64,000 nucleotides of DNA from contig NZ_FNNC01000003.1 in the NCBI RefSeq assembly GCF_900106595.1, positions 62,001 to 126,000 of the forward strand. Direction: 5' to 3'. The position numbers and the translations under genes were made by a program. The notes under the pieces are model-generated. The model did not search any database, had not been told where the DNA came from, and saw only the letters and a list, made by a program, of their open reading frames with translations. The DNA is from Marinococcus luteus (GTDB lineage Bacteria > Bacillota > Bacilli > Bacillales > Marinococcaceae). This document shows positions 1-6,281 of the stretch, in pieces. The stretch's first letter is position 1, and each line of letters begins with the position of its first letter.

Positions 1-234
1 GAATCAAGGTAAATTGAAAAATTTCCTGGAGTCTTGCGTATGAATGGTTTTCTAAATGAGTGACGACCAAGTCTAAGTTCTCACGGATATTACTGAACCA
101 CTGCTCCGCCCCTCAGTGTTTTCGATATTTTTAAGCACCCTCTGACACGAGCGCTCTAATGCAGTAAAGCTAAAAATCATATCTTGCATAAGCTGGACTG
201 CTTCCGAATAGTTTCTTTCATTGAGTTGCTCATA
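1..234 (-). pseudogene. Remnant of an unrecognised gene, frameshifted
   Basis: On the minus strand a helical, charged sequence reads in one frame from about 234 to 100 (YEQLNERNYSEAVQLMQ, then FSFTALERSCQRVLKNIEN). It continues one frame over from about 115 to the window edge (GAEQWFSNIRENLDLV, then THLENHSYARLQEIFQFT). The two halves look like one protein split by a 1-nt indel at a run of G residues near 110. The first half has no start of its own, because it lies inside and just after the broken hag fragment in a different frame. It is therefore the 3' part of a gene joined to hag by deletion. I do not recognise the family. Position next to hag suggests a flagellar accessory gene, but that is inference. 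Confidence 0.4.
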
Positions 235-299
235 TCATTTTGGTTGGCACCCATCTGACGATGAGCGTTCATGGCACCTAAACTGTGGTTAATAATCAT
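177..299 (-). pseudogene. hag: 5' remnant of flagellin gene hag
   Basis: From an ATG at 299, preceded by AGGGAGGAA, the frame reads MIINHSLGAMNAHRQMGANQ and then NDMSNSMK. This is the highly conserved start of Bacillus flagellin (the part that forms the D0 helix). After about residue 28 the similarity stops: where LSSGLRINRAGDDAAGL is expected, the sequence goes to ETIRKQSSLCKI and a stop. Nothing of the remaining ~240 or more residues of a flagellin is present in the window. The upstream SigD promoter and leader are intact, so the lesion is a deletion inside the gene, not loss of the whole locus. A second intact flagellin gene elsewhere in the genome cannot be excluded. Confidence 0.85.
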
Positions 300-306
300 T
301 ATAAAA

Positions 307-346
307 TTCCTCCCTGAGTGTGTAAGTACTTTCCACGTCCTTGTGG
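307..346 (-). promoter_or_regulatory. hag leader with CsrA-type binding sites
   Basis: In the untranslated leader of hag, CCACAAGGACGTGG (333-346) forms a 4-bp hairpin that presents GGA in its loop. A second GGA lies in the Shine-Dalgarno sequence CAGGGAGGAA (307-318). This is the arrangement known for hag of B. subtilis, where CsrA binds one GGA hairpin and the SD to block translation. The sites are seen; binding is inferred from the family. They look preserved although both hag and csrA are broken here. Confidence 0.6.
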
Positions 347-416
347 TAAGCCTATGTCACAGAATTTGCTTTCACGCCCGTACGCTGCGTTTTGGCATTT
401 CCTGCTTATACTCCTT

Positions 417-443
417 ATATCGGCTGCTCGGTTTATGCATTTA
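417..443 (-). promoter_or_regulatory. SigD (flagellar sigma) promoter of hag
   Basis: Read on the minus strand, TAAA (440-443) and GCCGATAT (417-424) are separated by exactly 15 nt. This is the SigD consensus used by hag and other late flagellar genes of Bacillus. It would start a transcript about 110 nt upstream of the hag ATG, the usual leader length. The promoter has no visible mutation although it now drives only a short open frame. Confidence 0.8.
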
Positions 444-464
444 GTATTTCCTGTAATTCTCTTA

Positions 465-477
465 AAAATATTCTTTT
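465..477. promoter_or_regulatory. Possible ComK AT-box upstream of comK
   Basis: AAAA-TATTC-TTTT at 465-477 matches the AAAAN5TTTT half-site that ComK binds as tandem boxes. A poorer match (AAAA-GTACT-AGTT) begins at 492. The spacing between them is about 14 nt, not the 8, 18 or 31 nt of well-studied K-boxes. A likely -10 (TATACT) lies at 523-528. Autoregulation of comK is known in B. subtilis, so the site is plausible but weakly supported. Confidence 0.35.
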
Positions 478-579
478 AGTTATATTATGCAAAAAGTACT
501 AGTTATTTTCACATAGCATTCGTATACTTACTTATGTGTCAGAGCAGTTGGGAAAATATTTGAACAGAGGTGTTGGATT

Positions 580-1047
580 ATGCAGAAGACAATGGTATTA
601 GAAGAGTATGAAGTAAACGCAAACACGATGGCGATTGTGCCAAATTTTGAAGGAGAGGCGAAAAGTATTATATGGGAAAAAGACGGAGCGCGTATACCGG
701 CTTCATGTGCGCCTACGGCTATCATTAAAAGAGGATGTCTGCGCGGGGGGTCTTCTTTTGAAGGGCGAAGCGAAGCGGTAAAGCATTACTTACATATCCG
801 CAAGAAGTTGCCGGTGCCGGTAAATCCGTCGGAAGGGATTTATGCATTTCCAATTTCATCGCTGCGCGATCCGGAAAACATCTGGATTTTTTATAATCAT
901 GTACAGCCCGGCCAATTTGTCACTTCCGATAATGGAACGATGATTCAATTCACTGACGGTACATCTCTCCCGACAAAAGCGAGTACTTTTATGATTCAGC
1001 AGCAGTTGTTCCGTACGGGCCACTGCCAGAGCATGTTTACCGCCTAA
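580..1047 (+). CDS. comK: Competence transcription factor ComK, short C-terminus
   Basis: A 155-residue protein with the ComK signature: LEEYEVNANTMAIVP at the N-terminus, IIWEKDGARI, and the block VNPSEGIYAFPISS followed by DNGTMIQFTDG and QQLFRTG. ComK is the master activator of late competence genes (comF, comG, comE, ssbB, recA). The start has an AGAGGTG site 7 nt upstream. B. subtilis ComK has 192 residues. This one stops about 35 residues earlier, just after the region equivalent to VYRTAW, and so lacks the tail bearing the MecA-binding FMLYPK motif. A terminator follows within 15 nt, so the short end is not an obvious assembly break. It lies between hag and csrA, unlike in B. subtilis. 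Confidence 0.85.
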   Translation: MQKTMVLEEYEVNANTMAIVPNFEGEAKSIIWEKDGARIPASCAPTAIIKRGCLRGGSSFEGRSEAVKHYLHIRKKLPVPVNPSEGIYAFPISSLRDPENIWIFYNHVQPGQFVTSDNGTMIQFTDGTSLPTKASTFMIQQQLFRTGHCQSMFTA

Positions 1048-1058
1048 AAAACAAAAAA

Positions 1059-1095
1059 ACAGAGCATGGAGTACAAGGGCTCCCGCTCTGTTTAT
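1059..1095 (+). terminator. Terminator after comK
   Basis: ACAGAGC...GGAG pairs with CTCC..GCTCTGT (1059-1091) and is followed by TTTATG. It begins 12 nt after the comK stop. The stem has one internal mismatch. Confidence 0.6.
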
Positions 1096-1483
1096 GCTTG
1101 GTTAGAAAAGTATAATGCCTAAAAGTTCAGCGACATTGCTGTCTAGCTACGATGCCATAATTCTAAGAAGTAGTTTCTGGGCTGCGTCTGCATGTTCGCT
1201 AATAATACTAAAAAATAATGCCGTGCTGAATGATAGAGCATGGCATTTTTTTGATGCTTCAATTCTAGAGTTTGCTAAAATAGGTAAGTTCGGTGGTTCA
1301 CAAAAAGAGCTAAACCTCTTCTATCTTATCCCATCAAAAAGGCAAAGCTTTTCACGCTGTCCAGCTACGCCACCCAGCCGTCCAGTCCATTGGCTCCACC
1401 CTGGCTTCACCGTCTGTCGACGCTTCCAGCCAGGTTTACGCCAGCCGTCTGGAACGGCTGTACAGGGTGGCTCCGCTTTTCTT
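1096..1483. other. Gene-free stretch between comK and the LuxR-type gene, with hairpins
   Basis: I see no supported gene. A terminator-like hairpin (ATGCCGTGCT / AGCATGGCAT followed by seven T) lies at 1218-1252 on the plus strand. A perfect 7-bp stem, CAGCCGT-ctgga-ACGGCTG, lies at about 1443-1461. The GC-rich part (1360-1470) can be read as VDASSQVYASRLERLY on the plus strand, but without a start or a family match. Confidence 0.5.
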
Positions 1484-2188
1484 TTACGTTATAAACTCGA
1501 CCCAGTTTTCTTCGATCGCGCGCTTTATGGTATGCGTGCGGTCGTTGGCCTGCATCTTTTTCGTCAGATGACTGACGTGGTTGTTAACGGTGGCGACGGC
1601 CAGAAAGCATTCTTCGGCAATTTTGCGGTTGCTTTTGCCTTCGAGGATTTTTTCCAAAATCCGGATTTCTGCTTCCGACAGCGTGCCGCGTGCTTTATGC
1701 ACGTCGAGTTCGAGCTGCTGTTCGGGTGGCTCTTCCTGCAGCTGATTCATGCGGCGGTACCGTTCGACGACCTGCGGCTGAAACACCGGGTCGATGTACG
1801 TCTGAAACTGTGTGGCGCGCATGAAATGCTTGCGCCAGTCATCTTCGCCGCGCTCGGCGGCAAGAAGCATCGTCACATCCTGGCAGATGAATTCATCCAC
1901 CAGGTGCCTGAGCCGCTCCGGCAGGTTCACACCAATCCTGCAGGCGGACCCGGCCCGTTTTGCTTCCTGAAGACGCACAAACGCATCCAAATCACTGCAC
2001 GCTGTGTAATACAGCGTATCTTTCTGCAGACCGCGCTGCATAAGCGTGGTCCACTCTTCCCCATTCGTGCGCACAGCCAGTTTCCCCATTGATTCTGCTG
2101 CCTGTGGCAGTACTTCTGATCCCTGCAGGTCGATAAATAAAATCGGCACCCTGCTTCCCGGGATGTTGCGACTGTAAGTCCTGGCCAT
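1484..2188 (-). CDS. LuxR/NarL-type regulator with degenerate N-terminal domain
   Basis: The last ~65 residues form a LuxR-type helix-turn-helix: LSEAEIRILEKILEGKSN, then RKIAEECFLAVATVNNHVSH and LTKKMQANDRTHTIKRA. The ~165-residue N-terminal part begins VPILFIDLQGSEVL and has the size of a receiver domain plus linker. The acidic pocket, phospho-acceptor Asp in context and conserved Lys of true response regulators cannot be recognised, so phosphorylation is doubtful. The start is the ATG at 2188, behind GGAGG; a longer frame upstream lacks a ribosome site. No sensor kinase is adjacent. Its place between comK and csrA suggests, but does not prove, a role in competence or motility control. Product 234 residues. 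Confidence 0.6.
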   Translation of the reverse strand: MARTYSRNIPGSRVPILFIDLQGSEVLPQAAESMGKLAVRTNGEEWTTLMQRGLQKDTLYYTACSDLDAFVRLQEAKRAGSACRIGVNLPERLRHLVDEFICQDVTMLLAAERGEDDWRKHFMRATQFQTYIDPVFQPQVVERYRRMNQLQEEPPEQQLELDVHKARGTLSEAEIRILEKILEGKSNRKIAEECFLAVATVNNHVSHLTKKMQANDRTHTIKRAIEENWVEFIT

Positions 2189-2538
2189 TATGTATTCCTC
2201 CTGAGACCTCACCGAAAGTGATGTTATTTTTGTTGAACACACTTTCCCCAAGCATGCCCTCTGCGTTTTTGTCTGTTGATTTCTCTCTGTAAACTGCAGC
2301 AGGACAACCAATCCCCTGAACTCGAACGACCGTATACAAATTCTACCTTTTTTTCACAGGTTCCGACAAGAAGCCCTATGACCCTAGGCATTTTCCACTT
2401 ATCGTCAATTAATTATATCATAAACATGAATAAAGAACTATAATATTTCCTTATTGTTCATTTTTTATATATATTTCCATATTTTTTAGTATTTTTATTA
2501 GTTCGTAAGTTGTGTATAGTGAATAAATAGTCATTTAA
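2189..2538. other. AT-rich gap between csrA remnant and LuxR-type gene
   Basis: No gene is supported here. The part from about 2400 to 2540 is very AT-rich. In B. subtilis csrA is followed by hag, so this gap may mark where flagellar DNA was rearranged. It should also contain the promoter of the LuxR-type gene, which I cannot place confidently. Confidence 0.4.
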
Positions 2539-2768
2539 TTATTTTTTGATATTTTCCGATAATTTCTGTAAAAGCGTACTGTCGCCTGCAAGCGACTGCC
2601 GGTTTTCCTGTTGGATAGAGACGTATACTTCCTGGCGGTGTATATCAATATGCTCCGGGACATCGATACCCACAGCTTCACCTGGTCTCCTTCAATTCCG
2701 AGTAAAGTGATCGCGATATCATCCCCGACACGAATGGATTCTTTTTTCTTTCGTGTGAGTACTAACAT
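2539..2768 (-). pseudogene. csrA: csrA, carbon storage regulator, broken by a 2-nt insertion
   Basis: From the ATG at 2768 the frame starts as a normal CsrA (MLVLTRKKKESIRVGDDIAI, then GIEGDQVKL) but next reads WVSMSRSILIY. Removing two bases in CTGTGGG (minus strand, near 2671-2674, an apparent TG duplication) restores a perfect CsrA of 75 residues: GIDVPEHIDIHRQEVYVSIQ and a stop at 2539. The shifted frame runs on to 2535 without an early stop, so a protein of similar size could be made. It would lack the VPEHIDIHRQEVY strand with the Arg that CsrA proteins use to contact GGA motifs in RNA. The ATG overlaps the fliW stop by 7 nt, the usual fliW-csrA coupling. A sequencing error is possible but unlikely beside three other broken flagellar genes. 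Confidence 0.85.
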
Positions 2769-3214
2769 GATCCTGTGCCTTCTTTCTTTGTCCGCTGAAA
2801 CAGCAGATGCTTCGTCTCGTACGGCGACTGCGCCATCGGCCACTGCTTGCCGAGTTTCTGTTCAACGTTGATAATCAGTGGTGCCTGCAGGTTCGCCGTA
2901 CTGTCTTCGAGCGTGTTCGCATACGTCAGGGTGACATAGACAAGTACCTGCTCCGGGTTTTCGATATGCAGATGTTCCGGGACAGCGTCCGGCACTTCAA
3001 GCTCGTAGTCCGGGAAAAATACAAACGGATCGGCAGTAATAAACGCAATATGTGCATTTTGCACCGACTGCATAATAAACAGGCTGCCGCTGTCGTCGAA
3101 CGGAAGAAACACAAAGTCGCGTTCCTCTTCAAACGCCGGAATGCCCTGCGGAAAACGGGTAATATCGTCTTCTTCGATCGTGACAGCATCTAAATGCTTC
3201 GTTTCAATTTCCAC
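2762..3214 (-). CDS. fliW: Flagellar assembly factor FliW
   Basis: FliW binds flagellin and CsrA in turn and so couples hag translation to flagellin export. The protein has 150 residues and the family blocks ITRFPQGIPAFEEERDFVFL, AFITADPFVFFPDYE, VYVTLTYANTLEDSTANL and APLIINVEQKLGKQ. I place the start at the GTG at 3214, with AAGGAGG 9 nt upstream; a longer frame has no ribosome site. The stop overlaps csrA by 7 nt. No internal damage is visible, although both known partners (flagellin and CsrA) are broken in this window. It may be the most recent survivor of the decaying operon, or it may have another role. Confidence 0.88.
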   Translation of the reverse strand: MEIETKHLDAVTIEEDDITRFPQGIPAFEEERDFVFLPFDDSGSLFIMQSVQNAHIAFITADPFVFFPDYELEVPDAVPEHLHIENPEQVLVYVTLTYANTLEDSTANLQAPLIINVEQKLGKQWPMAQSPYETKHLLFQRTKKEGTGSC

Positions 3215-3328
3215 TCCTCTGCCTCCTTGTAAATGGTATATGTACACGAAACAGATGGACAGTCACAAAGACCAGTATACTGAATCGTTCTTCATAATAA
3301 AACAGATTTTCCCACATTTTATAAAATT

Positions 3329-3920
3329 TCATCTAAGAAAATCCAAAAACGTCGTCTGCATGATCCGTCCAGCCGAGGCGAGCGCCGCCTGATGTACGGT
3401 CTGCTGATTCGTTAAATTAGTAATCACTTCTTCCAGACCGGCCTCTTCGTTGTTGGACATAATTTTGTTGGAAATGACCTTTTGATCGGCGAGCCGGCTT
3501 TCGATCATTTCGATCCGGTTGGAACGGGCGCCTAGTTCGGCCCGCTCGTTGACGATGCTGTTCATCTGTTGGTCAAGCGTGCCCAGATATTCCTGGAGGT
3601 CCTCGCCGGTCGTGTCCGGATTTTCCAGATCGGCCTGCAGCTGTTCAAGTTCGGCAAACAGCTGCTCGTTAAACACCTCGCCCGACGATGAGCTCCATTT
3701 CCACCGCATCGCCGTGACCGGTGAAGCTGTCTGCCGTCGCATTAGTGTCGATTGGCGGGTTCGTTGTGTTGGATCCGTTAAAAATGTATTTGTCGCCGAC
3801 CTTCGAGTTGGCAGAGCTGATCAGCTGCTCCTTCAGTTCATTGATTTCTTTGGCAATGTTACCGCGCTGTTCGCCTTCGTACGTGTTATTTGACGCCTGG
3901 GTGACGAGCCCGCGCACCCG
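3329..3920 (-). pseudogene. flgL: flgL (hook-filament junction protein HAP3), truncated and frameshifted
   Basis: Two pieces of FlgL lie in different frames. The upstream piece (about 3920-3672) reads RVRGLVTQASNNTYEGEQR, then IAKEINELKEQLISSANSKV and GDKYIFNGSNTT, matching FlgL after its first ~80 residues. It ends in a stop at 3669. The downstream piece (from about 3685) reads VFNEQLFAELEQLQADLEN through LDQQMNSIVNERAELGARSN to an end at 3329 (AALASAGRIMQTTFLDFLR), a typical FlgL C-terminus. Between them roughly 30-60 residues expected in FlgL are missing as well as the frame. The N-terminal ~80 residues were replaced by the start of yvyF through a deletion. No functional FlgL can be made. 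Confidence 0.88.
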
Positions 3921-3998
3921 CTGGCATTCCAGGTAAACGGCACGGAGCGCCTGTACAAACAATTTCCCGCATGACGGACAGTTTTTTTATTCGCCCAT
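3921..3998 (-). pseudogene. yvyF: 5' remnant of yvyF fused to flgL
   Basis: Behind AAAGGAG, an ATG at 3998 starts MGE, then an in-frame TAA, then KNCPSCGKLFVQALRAV and YLECQ. This is the zinc-knuckle start of YvyF, the small protein encoded between comFC and flgM in Bacillus. The frame then passes without interruption into the middle of FlgL at about 3920. A single deletion would remove the rest of yvyF, flgM, yvyG, flgK and the 5' part of flgL. The stop at codon 4 is a separate lesion. Confidence 0.8.
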
Positions 3999-4056
3999 AG
4001 CTCGCTTCTCCTTTGATTCATTGTTGCTTATTATATCGGCACCACCCACCCCGAGT

Positions 4057-4770
4057 TTAAGCGCGGATCAATGTAAGCGAAGCCGTGGAAGCAGCTCCCG
4101 CGGCCTCAAGCACTTGCGCCGCTTCGCGGACCGTCGCCCCGGTCGTGTAAATATCGTCAATGATCAGAATGTTCCGGCCAAAAATCATATCAGAAGCAGG
4201 GGCGGTAAATCCGCGCACGGTCTGCAGCCGCTCCCGTTTCGTCTGCTTGCTTTGCTTGCCGCTTTCCCCATCAGGGCGTTCGAGCGCCAAAGCGTACGGC
4301 ACTTTAAGACTGGCGGCGAGCACCTCTGCCTGGTTAAACCGACGCTCCTTCATCCGCGCCGGCGTAAGCGGTACTGGAACCGGCACAAAGCCTGGAAAGT
4401 GCTTCCGGTACGCACGGCGGAGGTCATGATCGAATGCGGCAGCCATCACCGCGTCGCCGCGGAATTTCCAGCGGGTCGTCCACGCCTGCATCCAATCGTC
4501 GTAGCGAAACAGCGATACATTTTTCATCCATCTGCCGGTCTCCGCCCGCTGGCGCCAGCTGAGGCAGTCGGAACACACGTCCACGTGCCCAGGCGCCGAG
4601 CACTCCGGACACGCTGGCCCGGAAATTACAGGCAGCTGTACGGTGCACGTGTCGCAAAGACGCCCCGCTCTCCACGTAAACAGGTTATTGTACGTCCAGG
4701 ACGTCTGCAGGCGTTCCTGGCAGGAAAGACAGTATCCGCGTGCAAAAGACAAAAGAGAATCATTATTCAC
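4057..4770 (-). CDS. comFC: Competence protein ComFC (phosphoribosyltransferase-like)
   Basis: A 237-residue protein of the ComF/GntX family. An N-terminal zinc-binding region (CLSCQERL, CDTC, CPEC, CSDC) is followed by a PRTase-like domain with RRFNQAEVLA and the PRPP-loop motif ILIIDDIYTTGATVREAA near residue 200. ComFC works with the helicase ComFA in the cytosolic step of single-stranded DNA uptake. Its start overlaps the end of comFA by 8 nt, so the two are translationally coupled. comFB, present between them in B. subtilis, is absent. The next gene downstream is the yvyF-flgL deletion remnant, so comFC is intact right at the edge of the decayed region. Confidence 0.93.
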   Translation of the reverse strand: MNNDSLLSFARGYCLSCQERLQTSWTYNNLFTWRAGRLCDTCTVQLPVISGPACPECSAPGHVDVCSDCLSWRQRAETGRWMKNVSLFRYDDWMQAWTTRWKFRGDAVMAAAFDHDLRRAYRKHFPGFVPVPVPLTPARMKERRFNQAEVLAASLKVPYALALERPDGESGKQSKQTKRERLQTVRGFTAPASDMIFGRNILIIDDIYTTGATVREAAQVLEAAGAASTASLTLIRA

Positions 4771-6220
4771 CTGGCTCCGCCTCCTCCCGGTTCATCGTCT
4801 GGATATGGCGGATCGTCTGCTGCATCGCTCTCGTACGACCGTAATGAAAGAAAACGACGTCCCCCTCCGGACGCTCCGGATTTCGTCCGGCTCTGCCGGC
4901 GATCTGTACGAGGGCGCTTTCGGTGAAAATATCGTCGTCGGCGCCAAGCACTGCCACATCCGCTTTCGGAATCGTGACGCCGCGCTCCAGAATCGTCGTT
5001 GTAACAAGGATATCAATATCCCCTTTTCGGAAAGCAGTAATTTTTTCCTCGCGCTTTTCGTCGTCGGCGTGTACTCCGTCGCAGCGAAAGCCTTCCGCCC
5101 GGAGAGCTTCCACCACCGGCCGAACAGCCGCTACCGACGGGACAAACACAAATAGCGGATAGGCAGTGTCCCGCGACCGGCACCATTGCATCAGCGCATG
5201 CGGCAGGCCTCCGCGGGTGAGCTGCAGCCTCCAGTTTCCGGCCCATCGGCATGCTGGCATCGGGAGCGGCTGGCCGTGAAACCGGCGCGGCACCCGCACA
5301 TACGCCAGGGCCCCGCTTTTCATCCGCCGCTGTTCGTGCTTTCCGGGCGTCGCGCTTAAATAGATCACGGCCGCCTGTGGGCGGCATGCTTCCTGAACAG
5401 CCTGCTGGAGACCCGGGTCAAACACGTACGGAAACGCGTCCACCTCGTCAATTACCGCCATATCAAAGGCGCCCTTAAACCGGCGCGCCTGATGCGCCGT
5501 TGCGAGCACAAGACGTGCCTCCGGGCGGGCATCCGGACTGCCGGCATACCACGAGGCAGCCGGTACCTCGGGAAACACGCCCGCAAGACGCGGATACAGC
5601 TCGCGCACGACGTCCGTCCGCGGCGTCGCCCACAACACCCGTTCACCCCGGGCAAGCGCCTCAGCCACCGCCTGAAACATCATCTCGGTTTTGCCCGCAC
5701 CGCACACTGCCCAGATGTATAATTCCTGTTTTAGCAGGCCGGCATTCGCAGCGGCACGGGACGCCTGCTCCTGTTCGGAAGACAGCCGGCCGCTCCATAC
5801 AAGCGGATCAGAATATACCGGAGCCGCTTCGGGTCCCGTCCAGCAGTAGAGCGGCGTGCAGGCCGACACCCGGCCCATTTCCAGGCACTCCCGGCAGTAG
5901 ACGCACCGCCCGCTACCGCACGCACATGTGTGGGAACCGAACAAGCCGGGGTTTTTGTTGCTGCAGCGCAGGCACTGTGAAAAAGAGCCCTGCTGTGTGA
6001 TGGCAGGCACCGCCTGCAGCATTTCTGCCTGCACATAGGTATCGATAATTTTTTGAGCGTACGGCAGCTCCTGCGCCAGCAGCGCCCGGCCGCTGCAGTG
6101 GGCCTGCATCTGTTCATAATCAGGTAAGATGGTAGTAGAAGGGTTAGAAACAGAGGAAAAGGAAGGAAAAGGTGAAGCCGGCCGTCTGCAGCCGGTAAAC
6201 CAGGTGGATAGCATATTCAT
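4763..6220 (-). CDS. comFA: ComFA, ATP-dependent DNA-uptake helicase
   Basis: A DEAD-box-type translocase, 485 residues, required for pulling transforming DNA across the membrane. The N-terminal part carries a four-cysteine zinc motif (CLRCSNK... CACGSGRCVYCREC, residues ~80-115). The helicase core shows Walker A VCGAGKTEM, motif II IDEVDAF, motif III LSATP and motif VI QIAGRAGRNPERPEGD. The ATG at 6220 has GAAAGGA 9 nt upstream. It lies 61 bp downstream of degV and overlaps comFC. Codon use and GC match the neighbours; no lesion is seen. Together with comK, comFC and the SSB at 18.2 kb it argues that transformation genes are maintained here. Confidence 0.93.
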   Translation of the reverse strand: MNMLSTWFTGCRRPASPFPSFSSVSNPSTTILPDYEQMQAHCSGRALLAQELPYAQKIIDTYVQAEMLQAVPAITQQGSFSQCLRCSNKNPGLFGSHTCACGSGRCVYCRECLEMGRVSACTPLYCWTGPEAAPVYSDPLVWSGRLSSEQEQASRAAANAGLLKQELYIWAVCGAGKTEMMFQAVAEALARGERVLWATPRTDVVRELYPRLAGVFPEVPAASWYAGSPDARPEARLVLATAHQARRFKGAFDMAVIDEVDAFPYVFDPGLQQAVQEACRPQAAVIYLSATPGKHEQRRMKSGALAYVRVPRRFHGQPLPMPACRWAGNWRLQLTRGGLPHALMQWCRSRDTAYPLFVFVPSVAAVRPVVEALRAEGFRCDGVHADDEKREEKITAFRKGDIDILVTTTILERGVTIPKADVAVLGADDDIFTESALVQIAGRAGRNPERPEGDVVFFHYGRTRAMQQTIRHIQTMNREEAEPGE

Positions 6221-6281
6221 GGGAGGTGGTTCCTTTCGTGGAAGGGTTTAAAAAGAGGAGGCGGCCTGGCGGCCGCCGGAA

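Noticed and set aside
1115-2092. Long plus-strand open frame of 325 codons opposite the LuxR-type gene
   Set aside because: It has no ribosome site or family features, and the minus strand encodes a clear HTH protein there. Its frame is a by-product of GC-rich codons.
4021-4926. Plus-strand open frame opposite comFC and comFA
   Set aside because: Arg/Pro-rich antisense sequence over two well-recognised genes.
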